Positions 49,401 to 60,040 of a stretch of DNA of 64,000 bases are shown here, one piece after another. Origin of the DNA: Sorangium sp051521495 (lineage in GTDB: Bacteria > Myxococcota_A > Polyangia > Polyangiales > Polyangiaceae). The notes below the pieces were generated by a model, which ran no database searches, was not told the origin of the DNA, and saw only the letters and a program-made list of their open reading frames with translations. The position numbers and the translations under genes were made by a program. Every line of letters starts with the position of its first letter. The first letter of the stretch is position 1. The stretch covers positions 6,572,001 through 6,636,000 of the forward strand of contig NZ_CP150355.1 of assembly GCF_051521495.1 (NCBI RefSeq). The letters are read 5' to 3'.

Positions 49401-51561
49401 CGCCGCGCATGCCTCCGTCCCTCGGCGCGCGATGGACGAGCTCGCCACGCTGCCCTCGTTCGTGCGCGAGGCGCTCCCGCCGCTCGCCGGCGAGGCGCAG
49501 CTCGACGCATACGCCAGCGGCACCCTCGAGCGCCCGCTCCTGACGGCGCGAACCCTCTGGTGGGGCTTCACCTATGCGCCGCCGGGCGCCTCCGGCGCGA
49601 CGGACCTCCTGTTCCCCGTCGACCTCGACGCCTGGCTCACGTACGACAGCGAGAAGGCCACGCTGGACGCGCACGTCACGCGCGGCGCGGCCGAGATCGC
49701 GACCGTGAGCGCCGAGGTGCTCGCGCCGCTCGAGCGCCTGCTCGCGGACACCCCGGCGCGCGCGCGGAAGGGCGCGCCTCCGCCCCCGGCGTGGACCGGC
49801 GCCGTCCGCGCGACGCTGCGCGACGTCCCGCTCGGCGAGATCCCGCTGCTCGCCGACAGCGGCATCGCCGGACGCGTGAGCGGCGAGATCGAGATGCGCG
49901 GCCTCAACATCGCGCCGTCGCTCAGGGCGCGCCTTACGCTGCCGGGCGTCTCGCTCGGGAGCGACCTTGCCTTCGAGCGCGGCGTGCTCGCGCTGCGGAT
50001 CGATCCGAGGCGGCAGGACGGGCGCGGCGACCTCCGCGTCACCGAGCTCGCGCTCGAGGGCCGGCGCGGCGGCAAGATCCGCGCGAACGCCTTCGCCAGC
50101 GTGCGCTTCCTCCATGGGTTCATCCCGGTCCTCGACGGCGAGCGCACGGACGTCGCCATCTCCGCGGAGCGCTTCCGGCTCGCGGCGCTCCAGCCGCTGG
50201 TCGGCGGGCTGCTGAGCAAGATCGACGGGACGCTGGACGGCGATCTCCGCGTCGAGCTCGGCGGCCCGTCCGACGCGGATGGCAACCTCCGCGCCCGGCT
50301 CGAGGTCACGGGCGGCGTCGTGCACATCCCGGAGTTCGGGCAGGAGCTGCGCGACGTGGCCGCGCACATCACCGCCGAGGGCGGCGTGCTCCGGATCGAG
50401 GGCTTCCACGCGGCGGGCACGACCGGGATGGCGCAGGGCTGGGCCCTGTTCCGGCTCGCCGGGCTCGCGCTGCGTGACGGCGCCGGGGCGCTGACCATCG
50501 CCGAGGACCAGGCGCTCCCGCTCACGCTCGAGGGGGTGCCGCTCGGGACAGCCTCCGGGGCGCTGTCGTTCATCGCGGAGAAGAAGCCGGGCGAGCTCGC
50601 GCTGTACGCGACGGTCCCCACGCTCCGCCTCTCGCTGCCGGCGACGAGCAGCCGCGACGTCCAGCCGCTCGACGACAACCCCGACATCTCCGTCTCCCAC
50701 CCGCTCGGGCCGGAGAAGCAGCGGCGCGCAGCGGACGCGCTCCGCTACTCGATGACGTTCGACGTGCGCGACGCGTTCGTCAGCGGCGCGGGGCTCAGGC
50801 TACACCTGCAGAGCGCCGAGGACGCCCCGCCGCGCGTGGTGATCGGCGAGGACGCGCGGGTGTCGGGCGACATCGTGGTCACGCGGGGCGAGCTCGAGAT
50901 CTACGGCAAGGCGTTCGAGATCGAGGGCGGGCGCGTGCGTCTGCGCGAGGAGGAGGCGTCGAACCCGCACCTGAACGCCACGGCGCACTGGGACGCCCCC
51001 GACGGCACGCGCATCCACGTCACCTACAACGGCAACCTCCGGCCCATCACGGACAGGACGCTGCGCTTCACCTCGAGCCCGCCGAGCTCGCAGCAGGACA
51101 TCCTCGCGCGGCTCTTGTTCGGCGCCGATTTCTCGGAGGGCGCGCAGGCCGCGGGCGCCGAGACGCCCGCGGGGCTCGCGGCCGGCGGCGTCGCCGCGTC
51201 GGTCGGCAGCGAGCTCGCGGCAGCGCAGTTCAACGCGCTGCTGAGCGGCATCGCGCCGCTGCGCGGGCTGACGACGCGGTTCGGGACGACCTCGGAGGGC
51301 ACGCTCCGGACGAGCCTTGTCTACCGGCTGAACGACGACCTGACGGCGCTGGCCACCTTCCAGGAAGGCGCGCAGCAGAGCGCCTCGGCGCGCTCGAGCG
51401 GGGCGGCCGCTGGCGGTACGGCGAGCGAGCGCGGCACGCGAACCGAGGTCACCATCGACTGGCGCTTCGACGAGCACTGGACGCTCCGCGGCACCGTGGG
51501 CGTCGACGAGCGCCAGACGACGTCGGGCATGCTCGACCTGCTCTGGCAATACCGGTACTGA
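46483..51561 (+). CDS. TamB-like translocation/assembly module protein
   Basis: About 1692 residues from GTG 46483; an ATG at 46360 gives a longer, Arg-rich N-terminus that looks spurious. One membrane anchor is near the start (about 22-45, ASAVAAALGLTLTFAGAAAV). A very long strand-rich body of AsmA/TamB type follows, in which short repeats of the form D-x-x-L-x-G-x-L-x-V-x-G recur. The C-terminal conserved region (DUF490 type) ends with HVTYNGNLRPITDRTLRFTS, SSQQDILARLLFG, and NDDLTALATFQE, finishing in aromatic LLWQYRY. TamB proteins bridge inner and outer membranes for lipid or outer-membrane protein delivery. No omp85/TamA gene is adjacent here. Confidence 0.88.
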   Translation: MTPDPAPEARRSSPPRAPGRVRRAASAVAAALGLTLTFAGAAAVGVALHLDTPAARRVARDATNRLLGSLFQGRIVADEIDALSLSGVRIRSAVALDPQGNKVIRASGLEARADVLPMLRGALFGAGALRIEIPYIRVEQADVLVQDDGAGGVTLGDTFTPLPPSRPPSSAPSGPPRDVVVALSHIEIGRGWIHGQPAPPRALDADVSRLVGSVHVGPEGVAVDVDQTGLVDRAFLPARTAGTANYHLRAGDKVRMWSSFAGRLADVEVTARAVLDEEHLEAQASVPRATPEQLRSLLPDHPLTEPISARVALDGRLPQLDVVASASADAAGPAGGITLAGRLDVTGPVRLDADVQARDVDLRLFGVRLSPDAAGGAAPTLTGAAPASPGGAPIPAAPALRRAVPALPRAVPALPRAATARIRAATATGALATGAEPAEAAPVITADGRVHVELGDVLRLSVEARTEPTALLGERVPAADVHLVLDRGELDVRAHLHEPGAPIDAAVSLLPGGQGLRFAATADIPAIAAAPRLAGPVDGAGRVRVEGSLRGGTLDARVEGAFAGLRVGPDVALASARVAGRVSGPIGALSIDASLSGQEALAAGHTVDEVTAQISGPLTSPRLRATVTDGDDSLSASARLSSTPLAVRDVELQLKRDGAAVAGKITAITPSASGLAVEGLDLTSAELGSLKGRLAVRGDDVTGRLRGDGIDVGRVARMLGLPLRVRGRAEVDVALDRDREAGRSGHVRIGLTGGEVAFLSGISAQLTATFERDLVKADGSVRIDARSPQATEGQPPSSAWNDALPRCAGTLASVRVSNAEGTLDGPLLRAETWTGLVGKAEVAANDWDLGCLAQLMPIGHIVSEVSGKLTTSFRVSRARGEPLPSLHDVLVRTHGLALAGPHRLGAERPAWESRFVDAQLKGTFSGATGKADAALTLYDGGLLADVSGAIELDLDALTGPAAGRWPSLLRSPIAAHASVPRRAMDELATLPSFVREALPPLAGEAQLDAYASGTLERPLLTARTLWWGFTYAPPGASGATDLLFPVDLDAWLTYDSEKATLDAHVTRGAAEIATVSAEVLAPLERLLADTPARARKGAPPPPAWTGAVRATLRDVPLGEIPLLADSGIAGRVSGEIEMRGLNIAPSLRARLTLPGVSLGSDLAFERGVLALRIDPRRQDGRGDLRVTELALEGRRGGKIRANAFASVRFLHGFIPVLDGERTDVAISAERFRLAALQPLVGGLLSKIDGTLDGDLRVELGGPSDADGNLRARLEVTGGVVHIPEFGQELRDVAAHITAEGGVLRIEGFHAAGTTGMAQGWALFRLAGLALRDGAGALTIAEDQALPLTLEGVPLGTASGALSFIAEKKPGELALYATVPTLRLSLPATSSRDVQPLDDNPDISVSHPLGPEKQRRAADALRYSMTFDVRDAFVSGAGLRLHLQSAEDAPPRVVIGEDARVSGDIVVTRGELEIYGKAFEIEGGRVRLREEEASNPHLNATAHWDAPDGTRIHVTYNGNLRPITDRTLRFTSSPPSSQQDILARLLFGADFSEGAQAAGAETPAGLAAGGVAASVGSELAAAQFNALLSGIAPLRGLTTRFGTTSEGTLRTSLVYRLNDDLTALATFQEGAQQSASARSSGAAAGGTASERGTRTEVTIDWRFDEHWTLRGTVGVDERQTTSGMLDLLWQYRY

Positions 51562-51563
51562 CC

Positions 51564-51629
51564 GGACCGCGGCCCCGCGCGAAGCGATCCCTCTCGGGAT
51601 CTCCGGCGCGCGGGGCTAGCGCGCGGTCC
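51564..51629. terminator. Large nested palindrome, two-way terminator
   Basis: Three nested inverted repeats share one centre: GATCCC/GGGATC (51586-51591 and 51596-51601), GCCCCGCGCG/CGCGCGGGGC (51572-51581 and 51607-51616) and GGACCGCG/CGCGGTCC (51564-51571 and 51622-51629). It lies directly between the convergent TamB-like and DUF1285-like genes and even includes the latter's stop codon. Confidence 0.7.
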
Positions 51630-52113
51630 GCGGGGGCAGCGTGATCTCGCGCCCGCCGACGCAGAGCGTGGGCGGCTCGGCCTCGATGAGCAGCGGGGCG
51701 AGCTGCGTCTGCGCGTGGCGCGAGAAGCGCGCCTCGAGCGCGCCGCTCCGGGCGCGCGCGTACACGACGCCGTCCTCGCCGAGGGAGAGCGTCGCCGGAT
51801 CGAGCGGCTCCTCCGTGCCGTCGAACAGGAGCAAGGAGACCGCGCCGCCCTCGCCGATCCGGAGCGCGTCGACGAAGAGCGGCGCGTCGTCGGCCTGGAA
51901 GTAACACCAGTCGTAGCCGTTCGTGAGGATCGGCCGGCCGTCGTCCGGGTGCCGCGCGATCCAGGACCGGAGCCCGCGCTCGATCGCCGGATGGTCGACC
52001 CGGGCGCCGTCGTGCCAGAAGCGGCCCTCACGATCGAGCCGGATCGAGCTCTCGCGGGAGGTTCCTGGGGGCGGCGCGAAGCGGAAGAAATCGGGATGGT
52101 CGCCGGGTTTCAT
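51616..52113 (-). CDS. DUF1285-like protein
   Basis: 165 residues. It follows the DUF1285 layout: an opening IRLDREGRFWHDGARVDHPA, then RPILTNGYDWCYFQADDAPL, LLLFDGTEEPLDPATLSLGE and ARFSRHAQTQLAPLL. The family has no established function. Divergent from the methyltransferase gene over 89 bases. Confidence 0.7.
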   Translation of the reverse strand: MKPGDHPDFFRFAPPPGTSRESSIRLDREGRFWHDGARVDHPAIERGLRSWIARHPDDGRPILTNGYDWCYFQADDAPLFVDALRIGEGGAVSLLLFDGTEEPLDPATLSLGEDGVVYARARSGALEARFSRHAQTQLAPLLIEAEPPTLCVGGREITLPPRTAR

Positions 52114-52202
52114 GGGTCACCTCGCCGGAGAGATGCGGCCCGGCGCGGCGCAGCGCAAGCAGCACGCAAGCAGCGCGGGGCGCGGCGTACTATAGCGGGC
52201 CC

Positions 52203-52961
52203 ATGCGAGCCCAGACGGCAGAGGCCGGCACGGACGAGCGCCTGCGCGCGACGCGGGCGTACTACGACGAGTTCTCAGCGCGCTACGAGGCCCGGCGCGG
52301 AGGGCGCGATCCTGGGGGCTACCACGACCTCGTGGACGCGCTCGAGGTCGACTTCGTGCGCCGCTTCGGCGAGGGCCGCGACGTGCTCGAGGTGGGGTGC
52401 GGGACAGGCCTCCTGCTCGCGCGGATCGGCGCGTTCGCGCGCGCCTCGCGCGGGGTCGATCTCTCGCCCGGCATGCTCGATCGCGCCCGGGAGCGCGGGC
52501 TCGACGTCGTCGAGGGGAGCGCGACAGCGCTGCCGTTCGCCGACGAGAGCTTCGACGTCGCCTGCTCGTTCAAGGTGCTCGCCCACGTCGAGGACGTGCG
52601 CGGCGCGCTGTCGGAGATGGCGCGTGTGGTGCGGCCCGGCGGGCACGTGATCGCCGAGTTCTACAACCCCTACAGCCTCCGCGGGCTCGTGAAGCGGCTC
52701 GGCCCGGCGGGCGCCATCAGCGACACGACCCGGGAGAGCGCCGTCTTCACGCGCTTCGACGCGCCGAGCGCCGCCGCCGCCCTGATGCCCGCGGGCGTGC
52801 GCGTCGTCGCCTCGCGGGGGGTGCGCATCGTGACGCCGTTCGCGGCCGCGATGCGCGTGCCCGGCCTCGGGCGCCTCCTGCACAGGGCGGAGTGGGCGCT
52901 GTGCGACACGCCGCTCGCGCAGCTCGGCGGCTTCTGGATCGCCGCCGCGCAGAAGGCGTGA
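52203..52961 (+). CDS. SAM-dependent methyltransferase, class I
   Basis: 252 residues. Motif I is VLEVGCGTG (61-69), with GVDLSPGMLDRA after it, then SATALPFADESFDVACSFKV (motif II) and LSEMARVVRPGGHVIAEFYN (motif III). This set matches UbiE/Methyltransf_11 type enzymes. The substrate (small molecule or lipid-like) is unknown. No neighbours hint at a pathway. Confidence 0.9.
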   Translation: MRAQTAEAGTDERLRATRAYYDEFSARYEARRGGRDPGGYHDLVDALEVDFVRRFGEGRDVLEVGCGTGLLLARIGAFARASRGVDLSPGMLDRARERGLDVVEGSATALPFADESFDVACSFKVLAHVEDVRGALSEMARVVRPGGHVIAEFYNPYSLRGLVKRLGPAGAISDTTRESAVFTRFDAPSAAAALMPAGVRVVASRGVRIVTPFAAAMRVPGLGRLLHRAEWALCDTPLAQLGGFWIAAAQKA

Positions 52962-52999
52962 ACAGGCGTGAACAGCCGTGAACCACGCGGCGCCCCCGG

Positions 53000-54061
53000 T
53001 CAGAACTGGCCGACGAGCCCCCCGTACAGGCCGCCGGGGAGCACGGAGATCGTCGGCGCTGCGGTGAAGCTCGGGGGCGGCGGCGGCACGGGGCGCGTCC
53101 GGAAGGAGACCCTCTCCGGGACGAACGTGATCTGCGCGTGGGCGATCCCGGCCGCGACGAGCGTCACGAAGGTCCCGAAGGCCACGCGGTTGACGGCGGC
53201 CGCGGTGCCGATACGGCGGTTCAGCGCGTCGATGTCGACGCTCTGCACCGGGCCGCCGCCCTGCCCTGAGGATCTCGGCGAGGTGTCGACGTTCTCGTAG
53301 CTGGCCAGCGCCAGCGCCGCGACGATCGAGGTCCCGCCGGCGACGGCCTGGCTGACCAGGAAGAACCAGCCGAGCCCATCGTCGCCGTTCTGAAACTGCC
53401 CCACCCCGAACGGCAGCATCGCGGTCCAGCGGGAGTTCTGCGCCACGACCCGCTCGCGCCCAGCGAGGCGGTGGAGCTCGGCGACCCAGCGGCGCTCGTC
53501 CTCGCGGCCCTGCGCGATCCGCAGCCGCTCCGCGCGCTGCGTCTCCGCCCTCTGCCGCGTCACCTCCTCGATCTGCGCACGGATGCGCGCCCGTACCGCG
53601 GTGAACCGATCGATGACCTCGGGCTGGAACACCGCCGGGTTCGGCGAGTACGCCGGGTTGTCGAGGAGGATCTGCTCGATGTACGCGTCGGCCTCGCTCG
53701 TGCGCCGCAGCGCCACGAGCGCCGCCGCGGCGAGGCCGCGCGCCCGCTCGATCAGGCCGGGCTCGGAGAGCCTGCACGGCTTGTCCTCCGCCTCGATCGG
53801 GCCGCGCTCGCAGGGCGCGTTCGCGGGATCGAGCATCGCCGCGAAGCGGCTCACGGCCTCCTCGTAGTGCCCGGCGTCGAAGCGCGTCTTGGCGAGCTCG
53901 AACTGCTGAACGTCGTCGGCGTACGCCGCCCCCGCGAAGGTGAGCGCGAGCGCGGTCGCCGCCGCCGCCGCGAGGCGGCGCGGTGCGAGCGAGGCGCGGC
54001 GGCCCCCGACCGATGGGAAGCGAGCGCCGGGAGATCTCCTGCCTGGAGTTCGCGCAGCCAT
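53000..54061 (-). CDS. Exported TPR-like protein with two hydrophobic segments
   Basis: 353 residues. An N-terminal signal (about 28-48, cut near AYADDV). TPR-like helices (FELAKTRFDAGHYEEAVSRF and ALVALRRTSEADAYIEQIL). A charged helix rich in Arg/Glu (about 160-205), then GVGQFQNGDDGLGWFFLVSQ and hydrophobic stretches (about 228-250 and 292-312). Pro-rich C-terminus. It lies 84 bases downstream of the kinase that overlaps pyk, in the same direction, so probably in one operon. The start at 54061 is plausible, but a later Met is not available. Function unknown. Confidence 0.75.
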   Translation of the reverse strand: MAARTPGRRSPGARFPSVGGRRASLAPRRLAAAAATALALTFAGAAYADDVQQFELAKTRFDAGHYEEAVSRFAAMLDPANAPCERGPIEAEDKPCRLSEPGLIERARGLAAAALVALRRTSEADAYIEQILLDNPAYSPNPAVFQPEVIDRFTAVRARIRAQIEEVTRQRAETQRAERLRIAQGREDERRWVAELHRLAGRERVVAQNSRWTAMLPFGVGQFQNGDDGLGWFFLVSQAVAGGTSIVAALALASYENVDTSPRSSGQGGGPVQSVDIDALNRRIGTAAAVNRVAFGTFVTLVAAGIAHAQITFVPERVSFRTRPVPPPPPSFTAAPTISVLPGGLYGGLVGQF

Positions 54062-54145
54062 GCCGAGGGGTGCGCCGTGATGTAGCGGAGTTTGGCCGGG
54101 GATGCTGAGAATTCCGGAGCGGACGCCACAATGACGGCGATGCCG

Positions 54146-56046
54146 TCAGCCGGACGGCCAGGGGACGGTGTTCTGCTCGCCGGCGACCAGCGTCACGTTG
54201 CCGACGCGCGGCGTGGCGTCGGGCGTCGGGGGCGTGAAGAGGCAGCTCCCGCTCCAGAACACGTCGCTCAGGGTCACGGCCTGCGGGGTCCCAGCGTAGC
54301 CGATCAGGCCGATCTGCGGGCACGCGACCTGCGCGCTCGGCGGCGCGCCGCTCAGGACGACCGTGCTGGGCAGGATCTCCAGCTTGTGGACGATCCGCTG
54401 CGGCGCGGAGACGCCGGGCTTCGGCGCCACGACCGAGATGACGCCCGAGTACGGCTTGCAGCACCGCGAGTTGGGCACGCTGATCTGAACGGCGTGCGTG
54501 CCGATCTTGAGGGGCGTGACCTTGTTCGCGCCGAACCAGCTGATCTCGACGCCATCGAGCACCAGCTTGGCGCCGCTCGGGACGATCTGGAAGACGACGT
54601 CGCGCACCGCAGGGGCGTCCCCTGACGGCGCGGCGGATGGCGGGCTCGACGGCAGCGGGAGCCGCGCGCGGGGCCGCGGCGCGCTCGCGACCTCCGTGGC
54701 GCTCGGCGCGACCGCGCGCAGGTTCGGCGACGGGATCAGGGCGTCGATGGGCGTCTGCGCCAGGGGCTCGGTCGCCGCGAGCGCGTCCCCGTCCGTCGGC
54801 GTGGGATCGCGGAGCGCGCGCGCGACCGCGAACGCGGCGAGGCCGAGCGCCACCGACCCGACCGCGACGAGCAGCGCGCGCAGCGCGAGCTTCTGCCGGT
54901 TGCGGCTCGCGTTCAGCTTCGCGAGCCGCTTGAGGATCGTGAGGTCGTTCGGCGCGAGGGCGAGGGCCCGGTTGTAGTCGGCGGCCGCGCCGGGCACGTC
55001 GCCGCGCTTGCGGCCGGCCTCCGCGCGCGCCACGAGCCGCGGGACGAGCCGCGCGACGTGCCGCTCGGCGTATCCTGGCGGGTCGGCGAAGTAGGCGGCG
55101 AGCTCGGCGCGCGGCTCCGCGATGCCGAGCTCCGTGAGCTCGGCCCGGATCTGTTCCGCGAGCGCGCGGGGGCTCGCCGCGCGGGCCGCGATGTCATGCG
55201 CGAGGGCGCCCGCGACGATCCGGCTCCAGCGCGCGCCCACGGCGGGCCGCTCGCGCTCGGCCTCCGGGTAGATCCCCTCGATGACCTTGCGGAGCACCTG
55301 CGCCGGGTTCTTGCCCTCGAACGGAAGATGCCCGACGAGACACTCGTAGAAGAGCACGCCGAGCGCGAAGACGTCGGTGCGCGCGTCGACCTCGCCCCCC
55401 TCGATCTGCTCCGGCGCCATGTGCGCCGGAGAGCCGAGCACCTGCCCCGTCGAGGTGACGCCCTGGGCATCGAGGATCTTGGCGATGCCGAAGTCGGTGA
55501 GCTTGATCACCACGCTCACGCCGTCCCGGCTCTCGCCGGCGCGGTCGGACGGCAGCTCGACGAGCACGTTCTCCGGCTTCACGTCGCGGTGGATGATCCC
55601 CGACGCGTGCGCATGCTCCAGCGCGTCGCAGAGCTCGAGCACCACCGCGGCGCCGATCTCGGCCGGCATCTCGCGGTGGGCGCCCAGGATCTTGCGCAGC
55701 GTGGCGCCGCGGAGCAGCTCGACGACGAGGTAGCGCTCGCGGTCCTGCTCGCTGGAGACGTCGTACACCTCGACGATGCCGGGGTGGCGCAGCTTCGCCG
55801 CCGCGCGCGCCTCGGCGACGAAGCGGGTGCCCACCTCGGCGTTCTCCCGGAGGTGCTTGTGGATGATCTTGACGGCGACCTCGCGGCGGAGCCGCGGGTC
55901 GCGGGCGCGGTAGACCGTGGCCATCCCGCCGTGGCCTAGCTCCTCGATCAGCTCGTATTTCTCGAGCCTCGGGAGGACTTCTGCGCCCGCGTGTCTGGAG
56001 AGGGATTCCTGCTCGCCCGACGAGCCCCTATCGCGGGCGGGCAGGC

Positions 56047-56050
<4 letters not shown>
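54146..56050 (-). CDS. Transmembrane Ser/Thr kinase coupled to pyruvate kinase gene
   Basis: 634 residues. Kinase domain about 30-300: GHGGMA (39-44), Lys61, HRDVKPEN (154-161), DFG (186-188), APE (212-214). A TPR-like stretch at about 335-390 (ADYNRALALAPNDLTILKRL). One membrane segment (about 396-422). An outside part with a PEGA-like domain at about 515-580 (VVFQIVPSGAKLVLDGVEIS, KIGTHAVQISVP). The start codon overlaps the pyruvate kinase stop (ATGA), so the two proteins should be made together. A regulatory link to glycolytic flux is an inference, with the Myxococcus pfk-pkn4 operon as precedent. Confidence 0.95.
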
Positions 56051-57474
<1,424 letters not shown>

Positions 57475-57622
57475 GGGCGGAGCATGCCACGAGCAGGGGT
57501 CGCGACACTACCCTGATTGTGAACGGGCCATGCGGACTTCATCAGATTCCAACAAAGCAGCTGGACGATGAGCCGCTGCGCGGCGCGGCGCACGCGCGTC
57601 AAGGCAGCAGCGGAGCGCGGCG

Positions 57623-57667
57623 GCGATCCGCGCGCGGCAGCGATCGGCTCGCACGGCCGCGGATCGC
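57623..57667 (-). terminator. Hairpin downstream of pnp
   Basis: GCGATCCGCG (57623-57632) pairs with CGCGGATCGC (57658-57667), a perfect 10-base stem with a 25-base loop, about 100 bases after the pnp stop and before pyk. Confidence 0.45.
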
Positions 57668-57763
57668 TGCGCATCGGAGATATCTCTGAGGGAGAGTGAG
57701 CGGCGGGAGCGCACGAGGCCCGCGCCGCAGCGCGGCATGAGCTCCCGCCTGGGGGGCTTGTGG

Positions 57764-60040
57764 CTAGGAGCGGCGCTCTCGGCGCTCGCGCGGCGGGCCG
57801 CCTCGGTCGCGCTCCAGGCCGGGCCGCGATCCACGGTCGCCGCCCCGGTCGCCGCCGCGCCCGCCGCCCGGCCCGTCGCGTCGCGGCGGCGGGCCGGCGT
57901 CACGCGCCTGCGCCATGCGCTCGCGCGCCCGCTCGCCCTCCTCGCCTTCCGGGAGCGGGAGCAGCTCGCGCCGGCTCAGCCGGATCTTCCCCTCGCGATC
58001 GACGCTCAGCACCTTCACGTCGAGCGAGTCTCCCTCCTTGACGACGTCCTCGACGCGCTCGACGCGCGTGTGGGCCATCTCCGAGATGTGCAGCAGGCCG
58101 TCGGTGTTCGGGAGGATCTCGACGAAGGCGCCGAAGTCGGTGATGCGCTTGACCGTCCCCTTGTAGGTCGCCCCGACCTCGGGCTCGGCCGTCAGGCCCT
58201 TGATGATGTCGAGCGCCCTCTTCACCGCGTCGGAGTCGGCCGACGCCACGTTCACCGTGCCGTCGTCCTCGACGTCGATCGCGACCCCGGTCTGGTCGAC
58301 GATGCCCTTGATGGTCTTGCCGCCGGGGCCGATGATGAGCCGGATCTGATCGGGCTTCACGCGCACCGTGGTGATCCGCGGCGCGTACTGGCTCAGCTCG
58401 GGCCGCGTGGTCGGCAGCGTCTCGAGCATCTTGCCCAGGATGTGGAGCCGCCCCTCGCGCGCCTGATCCAGCGCCTGCGCCAGGATCTGCCGGCTCAGGC
58501 CGGCGATCTTGATGTCCATCTGGATCGCGGTCACGCCGCGCGCCGTGCCGCAGACCTTGAAGTCCATGTCGCCGAGGTGATCCTCGTCGCCGAGGATGTC
58601 CGAGAGCACCGCGTAGCGCTGGCCCTCCATGATGAGCCCCATCGCGATGCCCGCGACGGGCGACTTGATCGGCACGCCCGCGTCCATGAGCGAGAGACAC
58701 CCGCCGCAGACGGCCGCCATCGACGACGAGCCGTTCGACTCGAGCGTCTCCGACACGATGCGGATCGTGTACGGGAACTGATCCGGCGCCGGGATCATCC
58801 GGGAGAGCGCGCGCTCGGCGAGCGCGCCGTGGCCGATCTCGCGCCGGCCGGGGCCGCGGAGCGGCTTCGTCTCGCCGGTCGAGAAGGGGGGGAAGTTGTA
58901 GTGGAGGTAGAAGCGCTTCCACGTCTCCCCCATCAGGCCGTCGATCTTCTGCTCGTCGGTCGAGGTGCCGAGCGTCGTCGTGACGATCGCCTGCGTCTCG
59001 CCGCGCTGGAACAGGGCGCTGCCGTGCACGCGCGGCAAGAGGCCCACCTCGCACATGATCGGCCGGATGCTCTTGCCGTCGCGGCCGTCGATGCGCCTGC
59101 CCTCCTCGATCACGTAGGTGCGGACGACGTGCGCCTTGCGCTCCTCGAACTCGGCCTTCACGAGCCCCTGGAGGGGCAGGAGCCTCTCGGCGCCGAGCTC
59201 GGCGTTCAGCGTCTCGGTCAGCTTCTTCTTGAGCGAGCTGTAGCCGTCGTAGCGCGCCTTCTTGTCGGTCACCCGCGTCGCGGCCTTCAGGTCCTCGTCG
59301 ACGATCTGGGCGACGCGCCGCTTGATCTCGTCGGGCAGCGCGGGGGCGACGAACTCGCGCTTCGGCTTGCCCACCGCGGCGCGCATCTTCTCGATCAGGT
59401 CGATGACCGGCTGCGCCGTCTCGTGCGCGAACATCAGCGCGTCGATGATCTCCGTCTCGGTCGCCTCCGCGGCGCCGCCCTCGACCATCACGATCGCGTC
59501 GCGCGAGCAGGCGACGACGAGGTCGATGTCGCAGCGCTCGATGTCGGCGACCGTGGGGTACGCCACGAACTCGCCGTCGAGCCGGCCCACGCGCACGCCC
59601 ACGACCGGCCCGTGCCAGGGGATGTCCGAGATGTGCAGCGCGGCGCTCGCCCCCGTCAGGGCGAGGACGTCCGCCTTGTTCTGCTTGTCGCTGGAGAGGA
59701 CGGTCGCGATGATCTGCGTGTCCCGCTTGAAGCCCTCCGGGAAGAGCGGGCGGAGCGGGCGATCCATGAGCCGGCTCGAGAGGATCTCCTCCTCGCGCTG
59801 GCGCGCCTCGCGCTTGAAGAACCCGCCGGGGATCTTGCCGGCGGCGTACGTCTTCTCGACGAACTCGCAGGTGAGGGGGAAGAAGTCGAGGCCCGGCCGC
59901 TCGTCCTGCGAGACGGCGGTCACGAGCACCATGGTATCGCCGTAGGTGACGAGCACGGCCCCGTGGGCCTGCTTGGCCAGGCGGCCGGTCTCGAGGGTGA
60001 GGGCACGGCCGCCCACCATGACGGATTCACGAACGAACAT
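57764..60040 (-). CDS. pnp: Polynucleotide phosphorylase
   Basis: 758 residues. A 3'-5' phosphorolytic RNase of the degradosome. Two RNase PH domains (about 10-145 and 315-550, the latter with PLRGPGRREIGHGALAERAL and DAGVPIKSPVAGIAMGLI). A KH domain follows (about 555-615, LIIGPGGKTIKGI), then an S1 domain (about 620-692, GTVKRITDFGAFVEILPNTD). An Arg/Gly-rich tail with RGGDRGGDRG repeats is longer than in E. coli and probably adds RNA binding. I start at MFVRESVMVGG (60040). It lies downstream of rpsO in the usual rpsO-pnp order, but separated by 706 bases of repeats. Confidence 0.97.
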   Translation of the reverse strand: MFVRESVMVGGRALTLETGRLAKQAHGAVLVTYGDTMVLVTAVSQDERPGLDFFPLTCEFVEKTYAAGKIPGGFFKREARQREEEILSSRLMDRPLRPLFPEGFKRDTQIIATVLSSDKQNKADVLALTGASAALHISDIPWHGPVVGVRVGRLDGEFVAYPTVADIERCDIDLVVACSRDAIVMVEGGAAEATETEIIDALMFAHETAQPVIDLIEKMRAAVGKPKREFVAPALPDEIKRRVAQIVDEDLKAATRVTDKKARYDGYSSLKKKLTETLNAELGAERLLPLQGLVKAEFEERKAHVVRTYVIEEGRRIDGRDGKSIRPIMCEVGLLPRVHGSALFQRGETQAIVTTTLGTSTDEQKIDGLMGETWKRFYLHYNFPPFSTGETKPLRGPGRREIGHGALAERALSRMIPAPDQFPYTIRIVSETLESNGSSSMAAVCGGCLSLMDAGVPIKSPVAGIAMGLIMEGQRYAVLSDILGDEDHLGDMDFKVCGTARGVTAIQMDIKIAGLSRQILAQALDQAREGRLHILGKMLETLPTTRPELSQYAPRITTVRVKPDQIRLIIGPGGKTIKGIVDQTGVAIDVEDDGTVNVASADSDAVKRALDIIKGLTAEPEVGATYKGTVKRITDFGAFVEILPNTDGLLHISEMAHTRVERVEDVVKEGDSLDVKVLSVDREGKIRLSRRELLPLPEGEEGERARERMAQARDAGPPPRRDGPGGGRGGDRGGDRGSRPGLERDRGGPPRERRERRS

